Source: Luteibacter sp. OK325
Lineage (GTDB): Bacteria; Pseudomonadota; Gammaproteobacteria; Xanthomonadales; Rhodanobacteraceae
Direction of reading: 5' to 3'
DNA: 64,000 nt
Assembly: GCF_003050935.1 (NCBI RefSeq)
Contig: NZ_QAOX01000011.1
Coordinates: forward strand, 95,475-159,474
Shown here: one piece after another, positions 43,403-55,102 of the stretch
How the letters are laid out: each line of letters opens with the position of its first letter
Position numbering within the stretch: position 1 is the first letter of the stretch
Position numbers and translations under genes: made by a program
Notes under the pieces: generated by a model
Database searches by the model: none
Seen by the model: the letters and a program-made list of their open reading frames with translations, nothing else
Told to the model about the DNA's origin: nothing

Positions 43403-44420
43403 GAATCTGAGACAGGATCGCACTGCTGTCCTCCGGATGCTGTCGTAGGGCCGTCGCCGCCTGGATGATGTTATCGGCATAGCCTCGGCCGGTTCCGTAC
43501 CCGTTTAACCCAGAGACCAGATTACCGCCGCGCTGGGCGATGCGCGAGCGAAGATAGGTGGTCCCCGCCTGGATGTTCTTCGCCGGATCAGTCATCTCCG
43601 ACTGCTTATAGCCGACTTCCTTTGTCGCGCCCTTGGTCATCTGCATAAGGCCGGTCGCCGTCGACGTCGACGACCTCTTCCCGGGATCGAAGTTGGATTC
43701 CTTCCAGGCCACGGCGATGACGATTTCGTCCGACTGCCCCGACCTGTTGTTCGCCTTGACGATATCGGCGATCTCGGCGTACGACAGCGCTGACGAGGAA
43801 TCGTCCTTAGTCGACTTCGTATCGCCAGCGCCCTTGTCGACACAGACGGAACACGAGTCCGCGCCACCTACGCCGGACGGACCATAGTGATCACGCGACC
43901 ACGGCAGCACGTCGTTCATGGGCCCGCCACCCGCGTCGTAAACCGAGCGCCGGCCACTTGGGTCGGTGCGTGTCGCGGGGTTGTCGTTGACGTATGCGTA
44001 TCGATTGAACGACGCGACATCGCCAGCGGCGAGTGCATCCGGATCAACACTGAGAAACCGACCTACATCGGGGTCGTAGTATCGCGCCTGCATGTAGACG
44101 AGCGATGACTCAGGGTCTTCGACATGCCCGGTAAACCCAGGCCCGTCCCCCGGCTCGCCGAAGGCGGTCGCCCCATAGGGACGACGATCGCTGCTCGTCG
44201 AGGGGTTTCCCGAAGTGTCCGTCTTCATCAGCACGGAGCCCTGACCGTCCGTGTAGTAGTAGGTGATTGTCGTGGTCGCCGATGCGATCGATGAGGCACC
44301 GACCGTTGCGATCAGTGCCAGTACTGCCAGATACAGCGGTGCGCGTGCTACAGCGCACGAGGTCCTGAACTTCCGCCACACAGATCCCCCTTCCCCGACA
44401 GCCTGTCGGTATCGCGTCAT
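43395..44420 (-). CDS. Short RHS-core protein with C-terminal lytic transglycosylase domain
   Basis: 341 residues. An N-terminal signal or anchor segment (APLYLAVLALIATVGASSIA, ~27-46) is followed at once by an RHS-associated core: YYYTDGQGSVLMKTDTSG, RRPYGATAFGEPGDG, GFTGHVEDPESSLVYMQARY, YDPDVGRFLSVDPD (~54-127), NRYAYVNDNPATRTDPSG. A linker follows, then an SLT-type domain (~215-330) with the catalytic glutamate in AWKESNFDP and the GLMQMTKG motif. Full RHS proteins are over 1000 residues; here only the last repeat remains, as in other small orphan RHS ends. It starts 16 bp after pilU. The longer upstream frame is pilU out of phase. Confidence 0.82.
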   Translation of the reverse strand: MTRYRQAVGEGGSVWRKFRTSCAVARAPLYLAVLALIATVGASSIASATTTITYYYTDGQGSVLMKTDTSGNPSTSSDRRPYGATAFGEPGDGPGFTGHVEDPESSLVYMQARYYDPDVGRFLSVDPDALAAGDVASFNRYAYVNDNPATRTDPSGRRSVYDAGGGPMNDVLPWSRDHYGPSGVGGADSCSVCVDKGAGDTKSTKDDSSSALSYAEIADIVKANNRSGQSDEIVIAVAWKESNFDPGKRSSTSTATGLMQMTKGATKEVGYKQSEMTDPAKNIQAGTTYLRSRIAQRGGNLVSGLNGYGTGRGYADNIIQAATALRQHPEDSSAILSQIHD

Positions 44421-44436
44421 GTTTCCCGCTTCCCCC

Positions 44437-45600
<1,164 letters not shown>

Positions 45601-45733
45601 CGCGTATGTCCCCATGGCCGGACCGGGCCGGCGCCCCTGGGGCGATCATATACCGCTGCGGAGGGCCCTGCAGCGACCGCCTTCACGGTCTGCGGCCGTC
45701 CTGCCGGGTGGCAGGAACGGCCGCCGGACGGGC

Positions 45734-46771
45734 TTAGCGGAAGCTTTCCTTGTTCTTGGCGTACATCAGCCCTTCCTGACGCGTTATCAGGCCACGTTTG
45801 ACCAGGTCCAGGAGGTTCTGGTCGAGGGTCTGCATGCCGTACTGCTGGCCCGTCTGGATCGCCGAATACATCTGGGCGACCTTGTCCTCGCGGATCAGGT
45901 TACGGATGGCCGGGATGCCGGTCATGATCTCGTGGGCGGCGATGCGGCCCCCGCCGACCTTCTTCAGCAGGGACTGCGAGATGACTGCGCGGAGCGATTC
46001 CGAGAGCATCGAGCGGACCATCGGCTTTTCGCCGGCCGGAAACACGTCGATGATGCGGTCGATGGTCTTGGCCGCCGACGAGGTATGCAGCGTTCCGAAC
46101 ACCAGATGCCCGGTTTCCGCGGCGGTCAGGGCCAGGCGGATGGTTTCCAGGTCGCGAAGCTCGCCGACCAGAATGTAGTCCGGATCCTCGCGGAGCGCGG
46201 AACGCAGGGCTTCGTTGAAGCCATGGGTGTCGCGGTGGACTTCGCGCTGGTTGACCAGGCACTTCTGCGAGGTGTGGACGAATTCGATCGGGTCCTCGAC
46301 GGTGAGGAGATGGCCGTATTCGGTCTTGTTGATGTGGTCGACCATGGCCGCGAGGGTGGTCGACTTGCCCGAGCCGGTCGGACCGGTCACCAGGATCAGC
46401 CCCTGCGGCTGCTCGATCAACTCGCGGAAAATCTTCGGCGCACCGAGATCTTCCAGGGAGAGCACTTCCGAGGGAATGGTACGGAATACGCCGCCCGCGC
46501 CGCGGTTGTGGTTGAAGGCATTCACGCGGAAACGAGCCAGGCCGGGAATCTCGAACGAGAAGTCGGTCTCGAGGAACTCTTCGAAGTCGCGTCGCTGCTT
46601 GTCCGACATGATGTCGTAGATCAGCGAATGGACCTGTTTGTGCTCCAGGGCCGGGATGTTGATCCGGCGCACGTCGCCGTCGACGCGGATCATCGGCGGG
46701 AGTCCCGCGGAGAGGTGCAGGTCGGAGGCCTTGTTCTTCACTGAGAAGGCAAGGAGTTCGGCGATATCCAT
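45734..46771 (-). CDS. pilT: Type IV pilus retraction ATPase PilT
   Basis: 345 residues. MDIAELLAFSVKNKASDLHL at the start, Walker A TGPTGSGKST (~130-139), LTVEDPIEFVH Asp box, Walker B ILVGELRD, His box GHLVFGTLHTSSAAKTIDR and the C-terminal AIRNLIRE motif typical of PilT. It pulls pili back for twitching. First gene of the leftward pilT-pilU group and divergent from proC, as in Pseudomonas. Confidence 0.97.
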   Translation of the reverse strand: MDIAELLAFSVKNKASDLHLSAGLPPMIRVDGDVRRINIPALEHKQVHSLIYDIMSDKQRRDFEEFLETDFSFEIPGLARFRVNAFNHNRGAGGVFRTIPSEVLSLEDLGAPKIFRELIEQPQGLILVTGPTGSGKSTTLAAMVDHINKTEYGHLLTVEDPIEFVHTSQKCLVNQREVHRDTHGFNEALRSALREDPDYILVGELRDLETIRLALTAAETGHLVFGTLHTSSAAKTIDRIIDVFPAGEKPMVRSMLSESLRAVISQSLLKKVGGGRIAAHEIMTGIPAIRNLIREDKVAQMYSAIQTGQQYGMQTLDQNLLDLVKRGLITRQEGLMYAKNKESFR

Positions 46772-46889
46772 TAGGGTCCCCTATCTTTGTGGGCATAGGT
46801 AAACACGCCCGGGGGTCGGCGGCAAGGCGCGGCACCATATATGCTTCGACGACTGTGAAAGACGTCGCGTATGGAGCGGACACCCCCCC

Positions 46890-47714
46890 ATGAATCGGAT
46901 CACCTTCATCGGCGGCGGCAACATGGCCACGGCGCTGATCGCCGGCATGATCCGCCACGGCGCCCAGCCGGGCGGTATCGCCGTGGCCGAACCGCGCGCC
47001 GAGGCGCTTCAGGAGCTCTCACGCGAATACGGCGTGGCTACCTACACCGACAACCTTGACGCCGCAGAGGGCGCCTCGATCCTCGTCCTGGCGGTAAAAC
47101 CGCAGATGATGGCGGATGTTTGCCGGTCGCTGCGTCCCGCGGTGCAGAAGTACCGGCCGGTGATCATCTCGATCGCTGCCGGTATCCGCATCGCCCAGAT
47201 CGAGCGCTGGCTGGACGGCGCCCTGCCCGTGGTCCGTTGCATGCCGAACACCCCGGCCATGATCGGTGCCGGGGCAACCGCACTGTTCGCCAATGGCCGG
47301 GTCAGTGCGCCGCAGCGCGCCCAGGCCCAGCATGTGCTCGACGCTGCCGGCCTCACCGTGTGGGTGCCCGAGGAAGACCAGCTCGACACGGTCACCGCCC
47401 TCTCCGGCAGCGGCCCGGCCTACTTTTTCCTGATGGTCGAGGCCCTCGAGAATGCGGCATTTTCTCAAGGCCTCTCCCGTGAGACCGCCCGTGCGCTCGC
47501 CGCGCAGACGGCGCTCGGCGCCGGTCGTATGCTGATCGAGAGCGGCGAAAGCGCGGCCACGCTGCGCCAGCGGGTCACCTCGCCCAACGGCACCACCCAG
47601 GCGGCGCTGGACAGCTTCCGCGCCGACGGCTTCCCTGCCATCGTGGCGCGCGCCGTGGACGCCGCACGCCGCCGCGGCTTTGAACTTTCCGAAGACATGG
47701 AATCGAACACGTGA
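46890..47714 (+). CDS. proC: Pyrroline-5-carboxylate reductase
   Basis: 274 residues, the last step of proline synthesis. NAD(P)-binding start ITFIGGGNMATALIAGM (~3-19), the VRCMPNTPAMIGAGATALFA motif (~109-128), and the C-terminal signature TVTALSGSGPAYFFLMVEAL. The stop overlaps the yggT start as GTGA. Confidence 0.96.
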   Translation: MNRITFIGGGNMATALIAGMIRHGAQPGGIAVAEPRAEALQELSREYGVATYTDNLDAAEGASILVLAVKPQMMADVCRSLRPAVQKYRPVIISIAAGIRIAQIERWLDGALPVVRCMPNTPAMIGAGATALFANGRVSAPQRAQAQHVLDAAGLTVWVPEEDQLDTVTALSGSGPAYFFLMVEALENAAFSQGLSRETARALAAQTALGAGRMLIESGESAATLRQRVTSPNGTTQAALDSFRADGFPAIVARAVDAARRRGFELSEDMESNT

Positions 47715-48289
47715 ACTACCTGACCAACGCGGGCTCCCTGATCCTGAACTTTATCTTCGGGGCCCTCGTCACCCTCTTCGTGCTGCGCCTGCTGGCCGAA
47801 GCGTTCCGCGCGGACTTCAACAACCCGATCTGCCAGTTCATCTACCGCTTCACCAATCCCGTGCTGCGCCCTGTGCGCAAGCTGCTACCGAGCGTGCGCC
47901 GGGTGAATACCGGCGCGCTGCTGGTCGTTTTCCTGCTCGAGTGCGTGAAGTGGCTGCTCATCCTGGCGATGGCCGGCATCCTGCCGAACGTGCTCGGCCT
48001 GGTCGTCGCCGGCCTCGGCGAAACCCTCGACTTCTTCCTGCTGACCTGGGTGGTGCTGGTCTTCGTCTGGTCGCTGATGAGCATGCTCTCGACCGACCGT
48101 TACCACCCCCTGGCGCGCCTGGTGACCAGCCTGGCCGACCCGCTGGTGCGCCCGCTGCGCGGCCGCATGACCATCGGCGGGCTGGATTTTTCGCCGACCA
48201 TCGTCATCCTCGGGTTGATCCTGGCGCGCATGCTGGTGGCGGCACCGATCAAGGATTGGGGCCTCGCCATGATGATGGGTGGCCTCTAG
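47711..48289 (+). CDS. YggT family membrane protein
   Basis: 192 residues. Two YggT (DUF167-neighbour) repeats, each with helices and the family motif (FRADFNNPICQFIYRFTNPV in the first; DRYHPLARLVTSLADPLVRP in the second). It starts with GTG inside the proC stop, so translation is coupled. YggT proteins are linked to osmotic shock and membrane assembly in a general way. The proC-yggT order is common. Confidence 0.92.
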   Translation: MNYLTNAGSLILNFIFGALVTLFVLRLLAEAFRADFNNPICQFIYRFTNPVLRPVRKLLPSVRRVNTGALLVVFLLECVKWLLILAMAGILPNVLGLVVAGLGETLDFFLLTWVVLVFVWSLMSMLSTDRYHPLARLVTSLADPLVRPLRGRMTIGGLDFSPTIVILGLILARMLVAAPIKDWGLAMMMGGL

Positions 48290-48299
48290 GACCTCACTC

Positions 48300-48382
48300 T
48301 GTGGGAGCCGCTTCAGCGGCGATCCCGCGGCAGCGGGCCAGGTTGAGGCAAGCACCCTATCGCCGCTGAAGCGGCTCCCACA
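48300..48382. repeat. REP-like hairpin pair, opposed orientation
   Basis: A direct copy (GTGGGAGCCGCTTCAGCGGC, 48301) and an inverted one (CGCCGCTGAAGCGGCTCCCA, 48361) bracket a 37-bp spacer. Its block CCCGCGG-AGCGGGCCAG, just after the first copy, also follows the array at 37198. It lies between yggT and relA, which converge. Confidence 0.88.
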
Positions 48383-48384
48383 AG

Positions 48385-50493
48385 TTACCGGCCGCCGAGG
48401 CGTCGGGCATCGGTGACGTTAGGCAACGCGCCCAGTCGTCCCAGCAACATCGACAGCTGCTCGTAGTCCTTCACCCGTAGCGTGAAACGCATCTCCACCT
48501 CGCCCGTCTGCACGTGCACGCGGCTGGAGGATGCGACGATGTGCGGACCGGTGTTGCTGATGGTGGTCGCGACGTCTTTCTGCAGGCCCTTGCGGTCGTA
48601 GCCGCGCAGCTCGATGTCGATCTCGTAATTCTGCACTTCCACCCTGCCCCAGCTCACCTCGATCACCCGCTCGGGATTTTTCCGCGCGAGGCGTGACAGG
48701 CTGGCGCAGTCGGCCCGGTGGACGGAAACGCCGCGCCCGCGGGTGATGAAGCCGCGGACCGGATCCCCGGGCAGGGGCTGGCAGCAGCGCGCCAGGGTGG
48801 TCAGCAGGTTGCCGACCCCCTCGATGGAAAGCGCGCCACGATCGTGCTGTGCCGCCCGCGACGCCACGGGATTGCCCGACTGGGTGATGCCCTGCTCGAC
48901 CGGCTCCTGCAAGGAGCGTGCGATCTGCCCCAGCGAGACCTCGCCCAGCGCGATGGTGACGAAAAGCTCTTCGACACCCTTGAGGCGGAAGTGCGTGGCC
49001 AGCTTGGCGAGGTCGACATCGTCGAGCGCCAGCTTGCGCAGTTCCTTTTCCAGCGCCGCCTTGCCGGCGACGATGTTGGCATCGTGCGCGGTGCGCCGGA
49101 ACCAGGCCCGCACCTTTTCCCTGGCGCGTGACGTGTTGAGGTAGCCGTGGTGCGAGGAAAGCCAATCGCGGCTCGGCTCGGAACTCTTGGTGGTGAGGAT
49201 CTCGATGCTGTCGCCACTACGCGGCTGCGTGGTCAACGGCACGATACGGCCATTGACCTTGGCGCCGCGGCAACGATGCCCGACCTCGGTGTGAATGTGG
49301 TACGCGAAGTCGAGTACGGTGGCGCCGCGCGGCATGTCGATCACCTCGCCCTTGGGCGAGAGCACGTAGACGCGGTCTTCCATCAACTCGGTTTCGAAGC
49401 CGGCTGCCAGCTCCGCCGCTTCGTCTTCACCACGCGGCTCGAGCAGCTTGCGCATCCAGGCGATCTTCGCCTCGAACTCCGCGTCGGCACCGCCGCCTTC
49501 CTTGTAGCGCCAGTGGGCGGCCACGCCCAGTTCATTCGCACGATGCATCTCGTGCGTGCGGATCTGCACCTCGAGCGTCTTGCCCGCCGGGCCCATCACC
49601 GCGGTGTGCAGCGAGCGATAGCCGTTACCCTTCGGGCGAGCGACATAGTCGTCGAATTCGCCGGGCAGATGCGGCCACAGGCTATGCACCAGGCCTAGCG
49701 CGGCGTAGCAATCGGCCACGCTGTCGACCAGGATGCGCACCGCGCGGATGTCGTAGAGGTCGGAGAACTCCAACCCCTTCTTCTTCATCTTCTTCCAGAT
49801 GGAGAAGATATGTTTTGGCCGTCCAGCCAGTTCGGCACGCACGCCCGCACCTTCCAGCGTGCTGCGTAGCGTGGCCAGGCTCGACGCGATGAAGGTCTCA
49901 CGGTCCGCGCGGCGCTCATCCAGCAACCGCGCGATGCGCCGGTAGGTGTCGGGTTCGAGGTACCGAAAGGCGAGGTCTTCCAGCTCCCACTTCAGCTGCC
50001 AGATACCCAGCCGGTTGGCCAGGGGCGCGTGGATGTCCGAGGTGAGCTGGGCCAGTTCGCGCCGCTCATGGTCCGGCAACGACATGGCCGTGCGCATGGC
50101 CGCAAGTTGGCGGGCGAGCAGTACAAAGACCACGCGCAGGTCGCGGATGATCGCCAGAAGCAGGCGGCGCAACCCTTCGGCGCCGCCGACCGGCCCGCGC
50201 TGGGCATGCAGGGCCCAGACTTTTTCGGCCTCGCCCTGCCCTTCGATCAGGCGGCGAAGCGAGGGCTTCCACGTTTTCGCGGCCTCGTCGGCAGCGCCCG
50301 GCAGGCCGTTGATCAGTGAGAACCACAGCGCCGACGCGCAGGTTTCGTCGTCGCAGCCGAGCAGGCGCAGCAGTTCGATGACGGTTTCCGCCTCCGCGCG
50401 TGCCGCCACGGGCAGCAAGGCACAGGCTTCGCGCGCACGCTCGGTCAACGGCATCGGCGTTGCCCTGGCGTCGGGGGAGCGTTGCTCGCTCAT
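48385..50493 (-). CDS. relA: GTP pyrophosphokinase RelA
   Basis: 702 residues. RelA makes (p)ppGpp on stalled ribosomes. The N-terminal HD domain is worn (no His-Asp pair in ALWFSLINGLPGA), as in RelA and unlike SpoT, so hydrolase activity is not expected. The synthetase domain (~215-350) has RPKHIFSIWKKMKKKG and RPKGNGYRSLHTAV. TGS (~385-450: YVLSPKGEVIDMPRGATVLD), helical, zinc-finger-like (RCCQPLPGDPV) and ACT domains follow. I chose the ATG at 50493 with AAAGGA upstream. It is 22 bp after hrpA. Confidence 0.94.
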   Translation of the reverse strand: MSEQRSPDARATPMPLTERAREACALLPVAARAEAETVIELLRLLGCDDETCASALWFSLINGLPGAADEAAKTWKPSLRRLIEGQGEAEKVWALHAQRGPVGGAEGLRRLLLAIIRDLRVVFVLLARQLAAMRTAMSLPDHERRELAQLTSDIHAPLANRLGIWQLKWELEDLAFRYLEPDTYRRIARLLDERRADRETFIASSLATLRSTLEGAGVRAELAGRPKHIFSIWKKMKKKGLEFSDLYDIRAVRILVDSVADCYAALGLVHSLWPHLPGEFDDYVARPKGNGYRSLHTAVMGPAGKTLEVQIRTHEMHRANELGVAAHWRYKEGGGADAEFEAKIAWMRKLLEPRGEDEAAELAAGFETELMEDRVYVLSPKGEVIDMPRGATVLDFAYHIHTEVGHRCRGAKVNGRIVPLTTQPRSGDSIEILTTKSSEPSRDWLSSHHGYLNTSRAREKVRAWFRRTAHDANIVAGKAALEKELRKLALDDVDLAKLATHFRLKGVEELFVTIALGEVSLGQIARSLQEPVEQGITQSGNPVASRAAQHDRGALSIEGVGNLLTTLARCCQPLPGDPVRGFITRGRGVSVHRADCASLSRLARKNPERVIEVSWGRVEVQNYEIDIELRGYDRKGLQKDVATTISNTGPHIVASSSRVHVQTGEVEMRFTLRVKDYEQLSMLLGRLGALPNVTDARRLGGR

Positions 50494-50515
50494 CGTCGCG
50501 TCGTCCTTTCGGTGG

Positions 50516-53500
50516 TCATCGTTGCGTTGCCTGGGCCACTTCCAACGCACGTGCAAGACGTTTGGCCGACACCGGTTCGGCGGTCTTCAGCTCCTGCGCG
50601 AACAGCGATACCCGCCATTCCTCCAGCAACCAGCGCAGTTCGCTCCAGACCACCGCGTCCAGCGCAGTACCCCCCGCATTGAGCAATGCGCGCCAGTAAG
50701 GCAGCACCTGCAGCATACGCGACTGATCGCGCGCGGGGTCCTGCCGGAGGCGCTCGGCGCGCAGGCGCATGGCCTTGAGGTAGCGCGGCAGGTGAGCCAG
50801 GCGCGAAGTCGGCAGTTCACGCAGGAAACCGGGCTGCAACAGGGCCGCGAGCTGTTCGCGCAGGTCGTCGTAGCTAGCCTTGGCGAAACCCATCAGGGGT
50901 GGCTCCATCCACGGCTTCAGCTCGGCCTGGGCCTCGATGATCGGCTCGGCCACCTTCTGTCGGGCCATGGCGGCGCCGAACAGCTCCCGGCCGAGCTGCA
51001 CGTGCAGCGCTTCGAATTCGCCCTGCGTCCGCGCATCCAGGCGGCGCTCGGCGATCAGGTCGCTGAATCCGCCTTCGACCAGATCCTCGCGCAGGCCCTC
51101 GACGCTGCCCATCGGCGCGTACTTCAGCGACAGCGGATTAGCGATCGGCAGCTGGCGGCGCGCGCGCTTGAACTCCGGCGCCAGCGCCTGGCGCAGCAAG
51201 CGCTCGACGCCGCCCACGTGTGCCTCGGCCGCTTCGTCGGCGCGCTCGAACACGCGCAAGGCCACGGCCTCGCCCAGGTCGACGAGCGCGGGATACGCGG
51301 TCAGTCCACCTTCGGAGCGCACTTCCTTCGGGATCGATTCGAAGTCCCAGGCGGCGATATCTTCACGAGTAAGCTCGATGTCCGTCTTGCGCGAGAACGC
51401 CTCGCGCGCCTTGCCCTCCCAGCGCGCCCGGATCTCCGCCAGGTCGCGGCCTTCGGCCAGCGTGCGGCCGTTCTCGTCATGGATGCGATAGCGCATGAGC
51501 AAGTGCGGCGGCAGCTCGGCGCCAGCGAACGCGGCGGGATCCACGTCGACGCCCGTCGCGCGCTTGAGGAAACGCGCCAGCGCCCTGGCCAGCGGCTCGT
51601 CACGCGGCGCCTCCGCTTCGGCGAAGGCGCGGGCAAAGTCCGGGGCCGGCACGAAATTGCGGCGCAAGGCTTTGGGCAGGGCACGAATCAGTTCCGCGAC
51701 CTTGTCCACCACCAGGCCACCCACCAGCCATTCGCCGCGAGCGATGGGCAACGCGTTGAGGAAGGCGAGTGGCACCTGGATGGTGACACCATCGGCGGGA
51801 TCGCCCGGGACGAAGCGGTATTCCAGTCGATATCGGTGCTGGTCGATATCGAGCGACGCCGGGAAAGCCTTGGGGTCGAGACCGGTGCCGCTATCCATGA
51901 CATCGGCGAGCGTCCAGCGCAGGGCGGCCTGTTCGCCGGGCGCCGCCTTGCGGTACCACGCGTCGAGTCCGCGCACGTCGGCGATCTCTTCCGGCAGCTT
52001 GCCTTCGAAGAACGCGGATAGCTCTTCCTCCGAACGCATCAGGCCGGCACGGCGCTGCTTCGCCTCGATGTCGTGGGCCTGCTCGAGCACGCGCGCGTTG
52101 GCGCGAACGAAATCGGCACGGCTGTCGATATCCGCACGAACCAGCGCTTCGCGCACGAAGATCTCGTGGGCCAGTCGCGGATCCTGCTTATGGAACGTCA
52201 CGGGACGACGCTCGACCAGCACCAGGCCGAACAGGGTGACCTGCTCGTAGGCGATAACGGTGCCGCGCTTGCGCGACCAGTGCGCGTCTCGTGCCGTGGC
52301 GCGCACCAGGTGACTGGCCTGCGTTTCGATCCAGGCGGGATCAACGCGGGCGCACATCATGGCCCACACCTTCCCGCCGATATCGATGATCTGTCCGGCG
52401 AACAGCCACGCCGGCGGCGCCTTTGCCAGGGCCGATCCAGGAAAGACCTGGAAGCGGCGTTCGCGGGTGCTGCGGAAGATGCCCTTCTCGTCCTTGTGAC
52501 CGACCTGGGTCGGCAGGCCGGCGAGCACACTGCGATGGACGGCTTCGAACAGGGCGTCGCCTTCGAGGGCGCCAGCCGCCGCCGCGGCAGTCGACCAACC
52601 AAGGTCCCGGGTCACCAGCGCGAGTTGCCGGTGCAGCTCACGCCACTCGCGCATGCGCATGAAGCTGAGGAAGTGTCGCGAGCACCAATCGCGCAGCTTG
52701 GACGAGGTGAGCTCCTCGGCCGCTTCGCCGTGGGCGCGCCACAGGTTCAGCACGCCCACGAAGTCCGACCTGGGATCGGCGAACTGGGCGTGGGCCGCAT
52801 CGGCCTGGCCGCGCGCCTCCGGAGGACGCTCGCGTGGATCCTGGATGCTCATGAACGCGACGATGGTCATGAGGTCGGCGAGGCTGCCCAGGCGTCGTGC
52901 TTCCACCAGCATGCGTGCCAGCTGCACGTCGATCGGCAGGCGGGCGACGGTACGGCCGATCTCGGTTAGGCGCTGGCTTTCATCGATAGCGCCGATCTCG
53001 GCGAGACGACGGTAGCCGTCGGCCACCACGCGTGGATCGGGGGCCTCGAGGAAGGGAAACTCCTCGACGTCGCCCAGGTCCAGCGCGAGCATGCGCAGGA
53101 TGACGTTGGCCAGCGACGACCTCAGCAGCTCCGGATCGGTGAAGGCCGGGCGCAGGTTGAAATCGGCTTCGTCATAGAGCCTGTAACAGATGCCGGGACC
53201 CACGCGGCCACAGCGCCCCTTGCGCTGATTGGCCGCGGCCTGCGAAATCGGCTCGATGTGCAAACGTTCCAGCTGGCTGCGCTGGCTGTAACGCTTCACC
53301 CGCGCCGTGCCGGGATCGACCACGTAGCGAATGCGCGGCACCGTGAGCGAGGTCTCGGCGACGTTGGTGGCAAGCACGATGCGCCGCTTCGTTCCCGGCT
53401 TGAATACGCGGTCCTGCTCGTTGGCCGAGAGGCGCGCGTAGAGCGCCAGCACCTCGGTTTCGCGGTACTGCTTGCGCGACAGCAGCAGGTGGGTATCGCG

Positions 53501-54415
53501 GATTTCGCGTTCGCCGGGCAGGAACACGAGGACATCCCCGCGAGGATCTTCCCGGGTGATCTCGTCCATCGCGTCGGCGATCATCTGGGCGACATTGCCC
53601 TCACCGCGCTCACCGGGCGGGCGGTAGCGCACGTCGACCGGATACGTGCGGCCTTCGACCTCGACCACGGGCGCATCGCTGAAATGAGCGGCGAAGCGCT
53701 CGGTGTCGATCGTCGCCGAGGTGACGATGATCTTCAGCTCGGGCCTGCGCTGCGCCAGCCGCTTGAGGTAGCCGAGCAGGAAATCGATGTTGAGGCTGCG
53801 CTCGTGCGCCTCGTCGATGATGATCGTGTCATAGGCCGACAACCAGGGATCTGACTGGGTTTCGGCCAGCAGGATGCCGTCGGTCATGAACTTGATCAGG
53901 GCCTGGTCCGAGACCTTCTCGGTGAAACGGACCTGGAAGCCGACCTTGTCACCCAGCGGCGTGCCGAGCTCCTCGGCCACGCGGGTCGCCACCGAACGTG
54001 CGGCGAGCCTTCGCGGCTGGGTGCAGCCGATCAGGCCGGCTTCGCCGCGGCCGGCGGCCAGGCACAGCTTAGGCAACTGGGTGGTCTTGCCCGACCCCGT
54101 CTCGCCCGCGAGCACCACCACCTGGTTCTCGCGAATGAGCTTGATGATGTCTTCGGCCCGCGCGGCGATTGGCAGGGAGGCATCCACCGTGATCGGCGGC
54201 TTGGACGCCGCACGCGCCGCGCGGCGCGCCACCGAGACGGCGATGTCTTTGCCGAGCGCGTCGATCTTCGCGGCGTCCGGCTTGCGCGAGAGGGTATGCC
54301 AGCGGCCGGACAGGCGGCCGTAGTCGCGGCTGGTGACCTGGCCCAGCGCTTCGCGCAGCTCGCGCAGGCGCGGATCCGGGGACGGGTGTCGTGCAGGGCT
54401 TGTAGAGGTACTCAT
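50516..54415 (-). CDS. hrpA: ATP-dependent RNA helicase HrpA
   Basis: 1299 residues, the normal HrpA length. DEAH-box helicase: Walker [12 protein letters not shown] (~103-113), [12 protein letters not shown] in TSATID, motif [14 protein letters not shown] (~397-408). HA2, OB and a long C-terminal DUF3418 part follow. HrpA rescues stalled ribosomes and acts in mRNA processing in E. coli. Start at 54415; divergent from the Dps-family gene. Confidence 0.96.
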   Translation of the reverse strand: MSTSTSPARHPSPDPRLRELREALGQVTSRDYGRLSGRWHTLSRKPDAAKIDALGKDIAVSVARRAARAASKPPITVDASLPIAARAEDIIKLIRENQVVVLAGETGSGKTTQLPKLCLAAGRGEAGLIGCTQPRRLAARSVATRVAEELGTPLGDKVGFQVRFTEKVSDQALIKFMTDGILLAETQSDPWLSAYDTIIIDEAHERSLNIDFLLGYLKRLAQRRPELKIIVTSATIDTERFAAHFSDAPVVEVEGRTYPVDVRYRPPGERGEGNVAQMIADAMDEITREDPRGDVLVFLPGEREIRDTHLLLSRKQYRETEVLALYARLSANEQDRVFKPGTKRRIVLATNVAETSLTVPRIRYVVDPGTARVKRYSQRSQLERLHIEPISQAAANQRKGRCGRVGPGICYRLYDEADFNLRPAFTDPELLRSSLANVILRMLALDLGDVEEFPFLEAPDPRVVADGYRRLAEIGAIDESQRLTEIGRTVARLPIDVQLARMLVEARRLGSLADLMTIVAFMSIQDPRERPPEARGQADAAHAQFADPRSDFVGVLNLWRAHGEAAEELTSSKLRDWCSRHFLSFMRMREWRELHRQLALVTRDLGWSTAAAAAGALEGDALFEAVHRSVLAGLPTQVGHKDEKGIFRSTRERRFQVFPGSALAKAPPAWLFAGQIIDIGGKVWAMMCARVDPAWIETQASHLVRATARDAHWSRKRGTVIAYEQVTLFGLVLVERRPVTFHKQDPRLAHEIFVREALVRADIDSRADFVRANARVLEQAHDIEAKQRRAGLMRSEEELSAFFEGKLPEEIADVRGLDAWYRKAAPGEQAALRWTLADVMDSGTGLDPKAFPASLDIDQHRYRLEYRFVPGDPADGVTIQVPLAFLNALPIARGEWLVGGLVVDKVAELIRALPKALRRNFVPAPDFARAFAEAEAPRDEPLARALARFLKRATGVDVDPAAFAGAELPPHLLMRYRIHDENGRTLAEGRDLAEIRARWEGKAREAFSRKTDIELTREDIAAWDFESIPKEVRSEGGLTAYPALVDLGEAVALRVFERADEAAEAHVGGVERLLRQALAPEFKRARRQLPIANPLSLKYAPMGSVEGLREDLVEGGFSDLIAERRLDARTQGEFEALHVQLGRELFGAAMARQKVAEPIIEAQAELKPWMEPPLMGFAKASYDDLREQLAALLQPGFLRELPTSRLAHLPRYLKAMRLRAERLRQDPARDQSRMLQVLPYWRALLNAGGTALDAVVWSELRWLLEEWRVSLFAQELKTAEPVSAKRLARALEVAQATQR

Positions 54416-54532
54416 GGGAACGCCAATAATAGCGTGCGTCTATCGACGGCATCGGAACGTTTCATTTCACGTGGGCCGGGCCGCGCGTTAAAATTTCGCT
54501 CGAAGAAAGAAAAAACCAAGGAGAGTCGCAGC

Positions 54533-55000
54533 ATGGCCATCGATATCGGTATTGCCAAGAAAGACCGTGAAGCGGTCGCGAAGCACCTGTCCAAGCTCCT
54601 CGCGGACACCTACTCGCTGTACCTGAAGACACATAATTTCCATTGGAACGTGACCGGCCCGCAGTTCAACAGCCTGCACGCCATGTTCGAGGTGCAATAC
54701 AACGCCCTGTGGCTGGCGGCCGACGAAGTGGCCGAGCGCATCCGCATCCTCGATGTGTTCGCACCGGGCTCCTACAGCCAGTTCGGCAAGCTCACCTCGA
54801 TCAAGGAAGAAGCCGGCGTGCCGGAGTGGAAGGATATGGTGGCCCAGCTGGTCGAAGGCCACGAAATCGCCGCCGCGACGGCGCGCGACACCATCAAGGG
54901 CGCCGAGGCCGCCGGTGACGAAGGCACCGCCGACATGGTCACCGGCCGCCTGAAGGACCACGAGAAGACCGCCTGGATGCTCCGCTCGCTGCTGAAGTAA
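54533..55000 (+). CDS. dps: Dps-family ferritin-like DNA protection protein
   Basis: 155 residues. Ferritin-like four-helix protein with the ferroxidase residues at the dimer interface: [13 protein letters not shown] (~33-45, His), then [20 protein letters not shown] (~49-68, Asp/Glu). It stores iron and protects DNA against peroxide. AAGGAGA lies eight bases before the ATG at 54533; a longer frame upstream has no support. The N-terminus lacks a lysine-rich DNA-binding tail, so DNA binding is uncertain. Divergent from hrpA. Confidence 0.9.
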   Translation: MAIDIGIAKKDREAVAKHLSKLLADTYSLYLKTHNFHWNVTGPQFNSLHAMFEVQYNALWLAADEVAERIRILDVFAPGSYSQFGKLTSIKEEAGVPEWKDMVAQLVEGHEIAAATARDTIKGAEAAGDEGTADMVTGRLKDHEKTAWMLRSLLK

Positions 55001-55016
55001 GAAGCGCCAAACCTCC

Positions 55017-55102
55017 ATGTGGGAGCCGCTTCAGCGGCGAAAGGGTGCTCGCCGCACCCTGCCCGCTATCGCGGGATCGCCGATAAATCGGCTCCCACAT
55101 GG
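55017..55102. repeat. REP-like hairpin pair flanking a second hairpin
   Basis: Direct copy TGTGGGAGCCGCTTCAGCGG (~55019) and an inverted copy with stem GCCGATAAATCGGC ending near 55100. Between them are CGGGATCGCC-type GC stretches. It lies after the Dps-family gene and runs into a separate tandem repeat. Confidence 0.82.

Noticed and set aside
48385..50493. SpoT-type bifunctional enzyme instead of RelA
   Set aside because: The HD hydrolase residues are missing and no rpoZ or other usual spoT neighbour is present.
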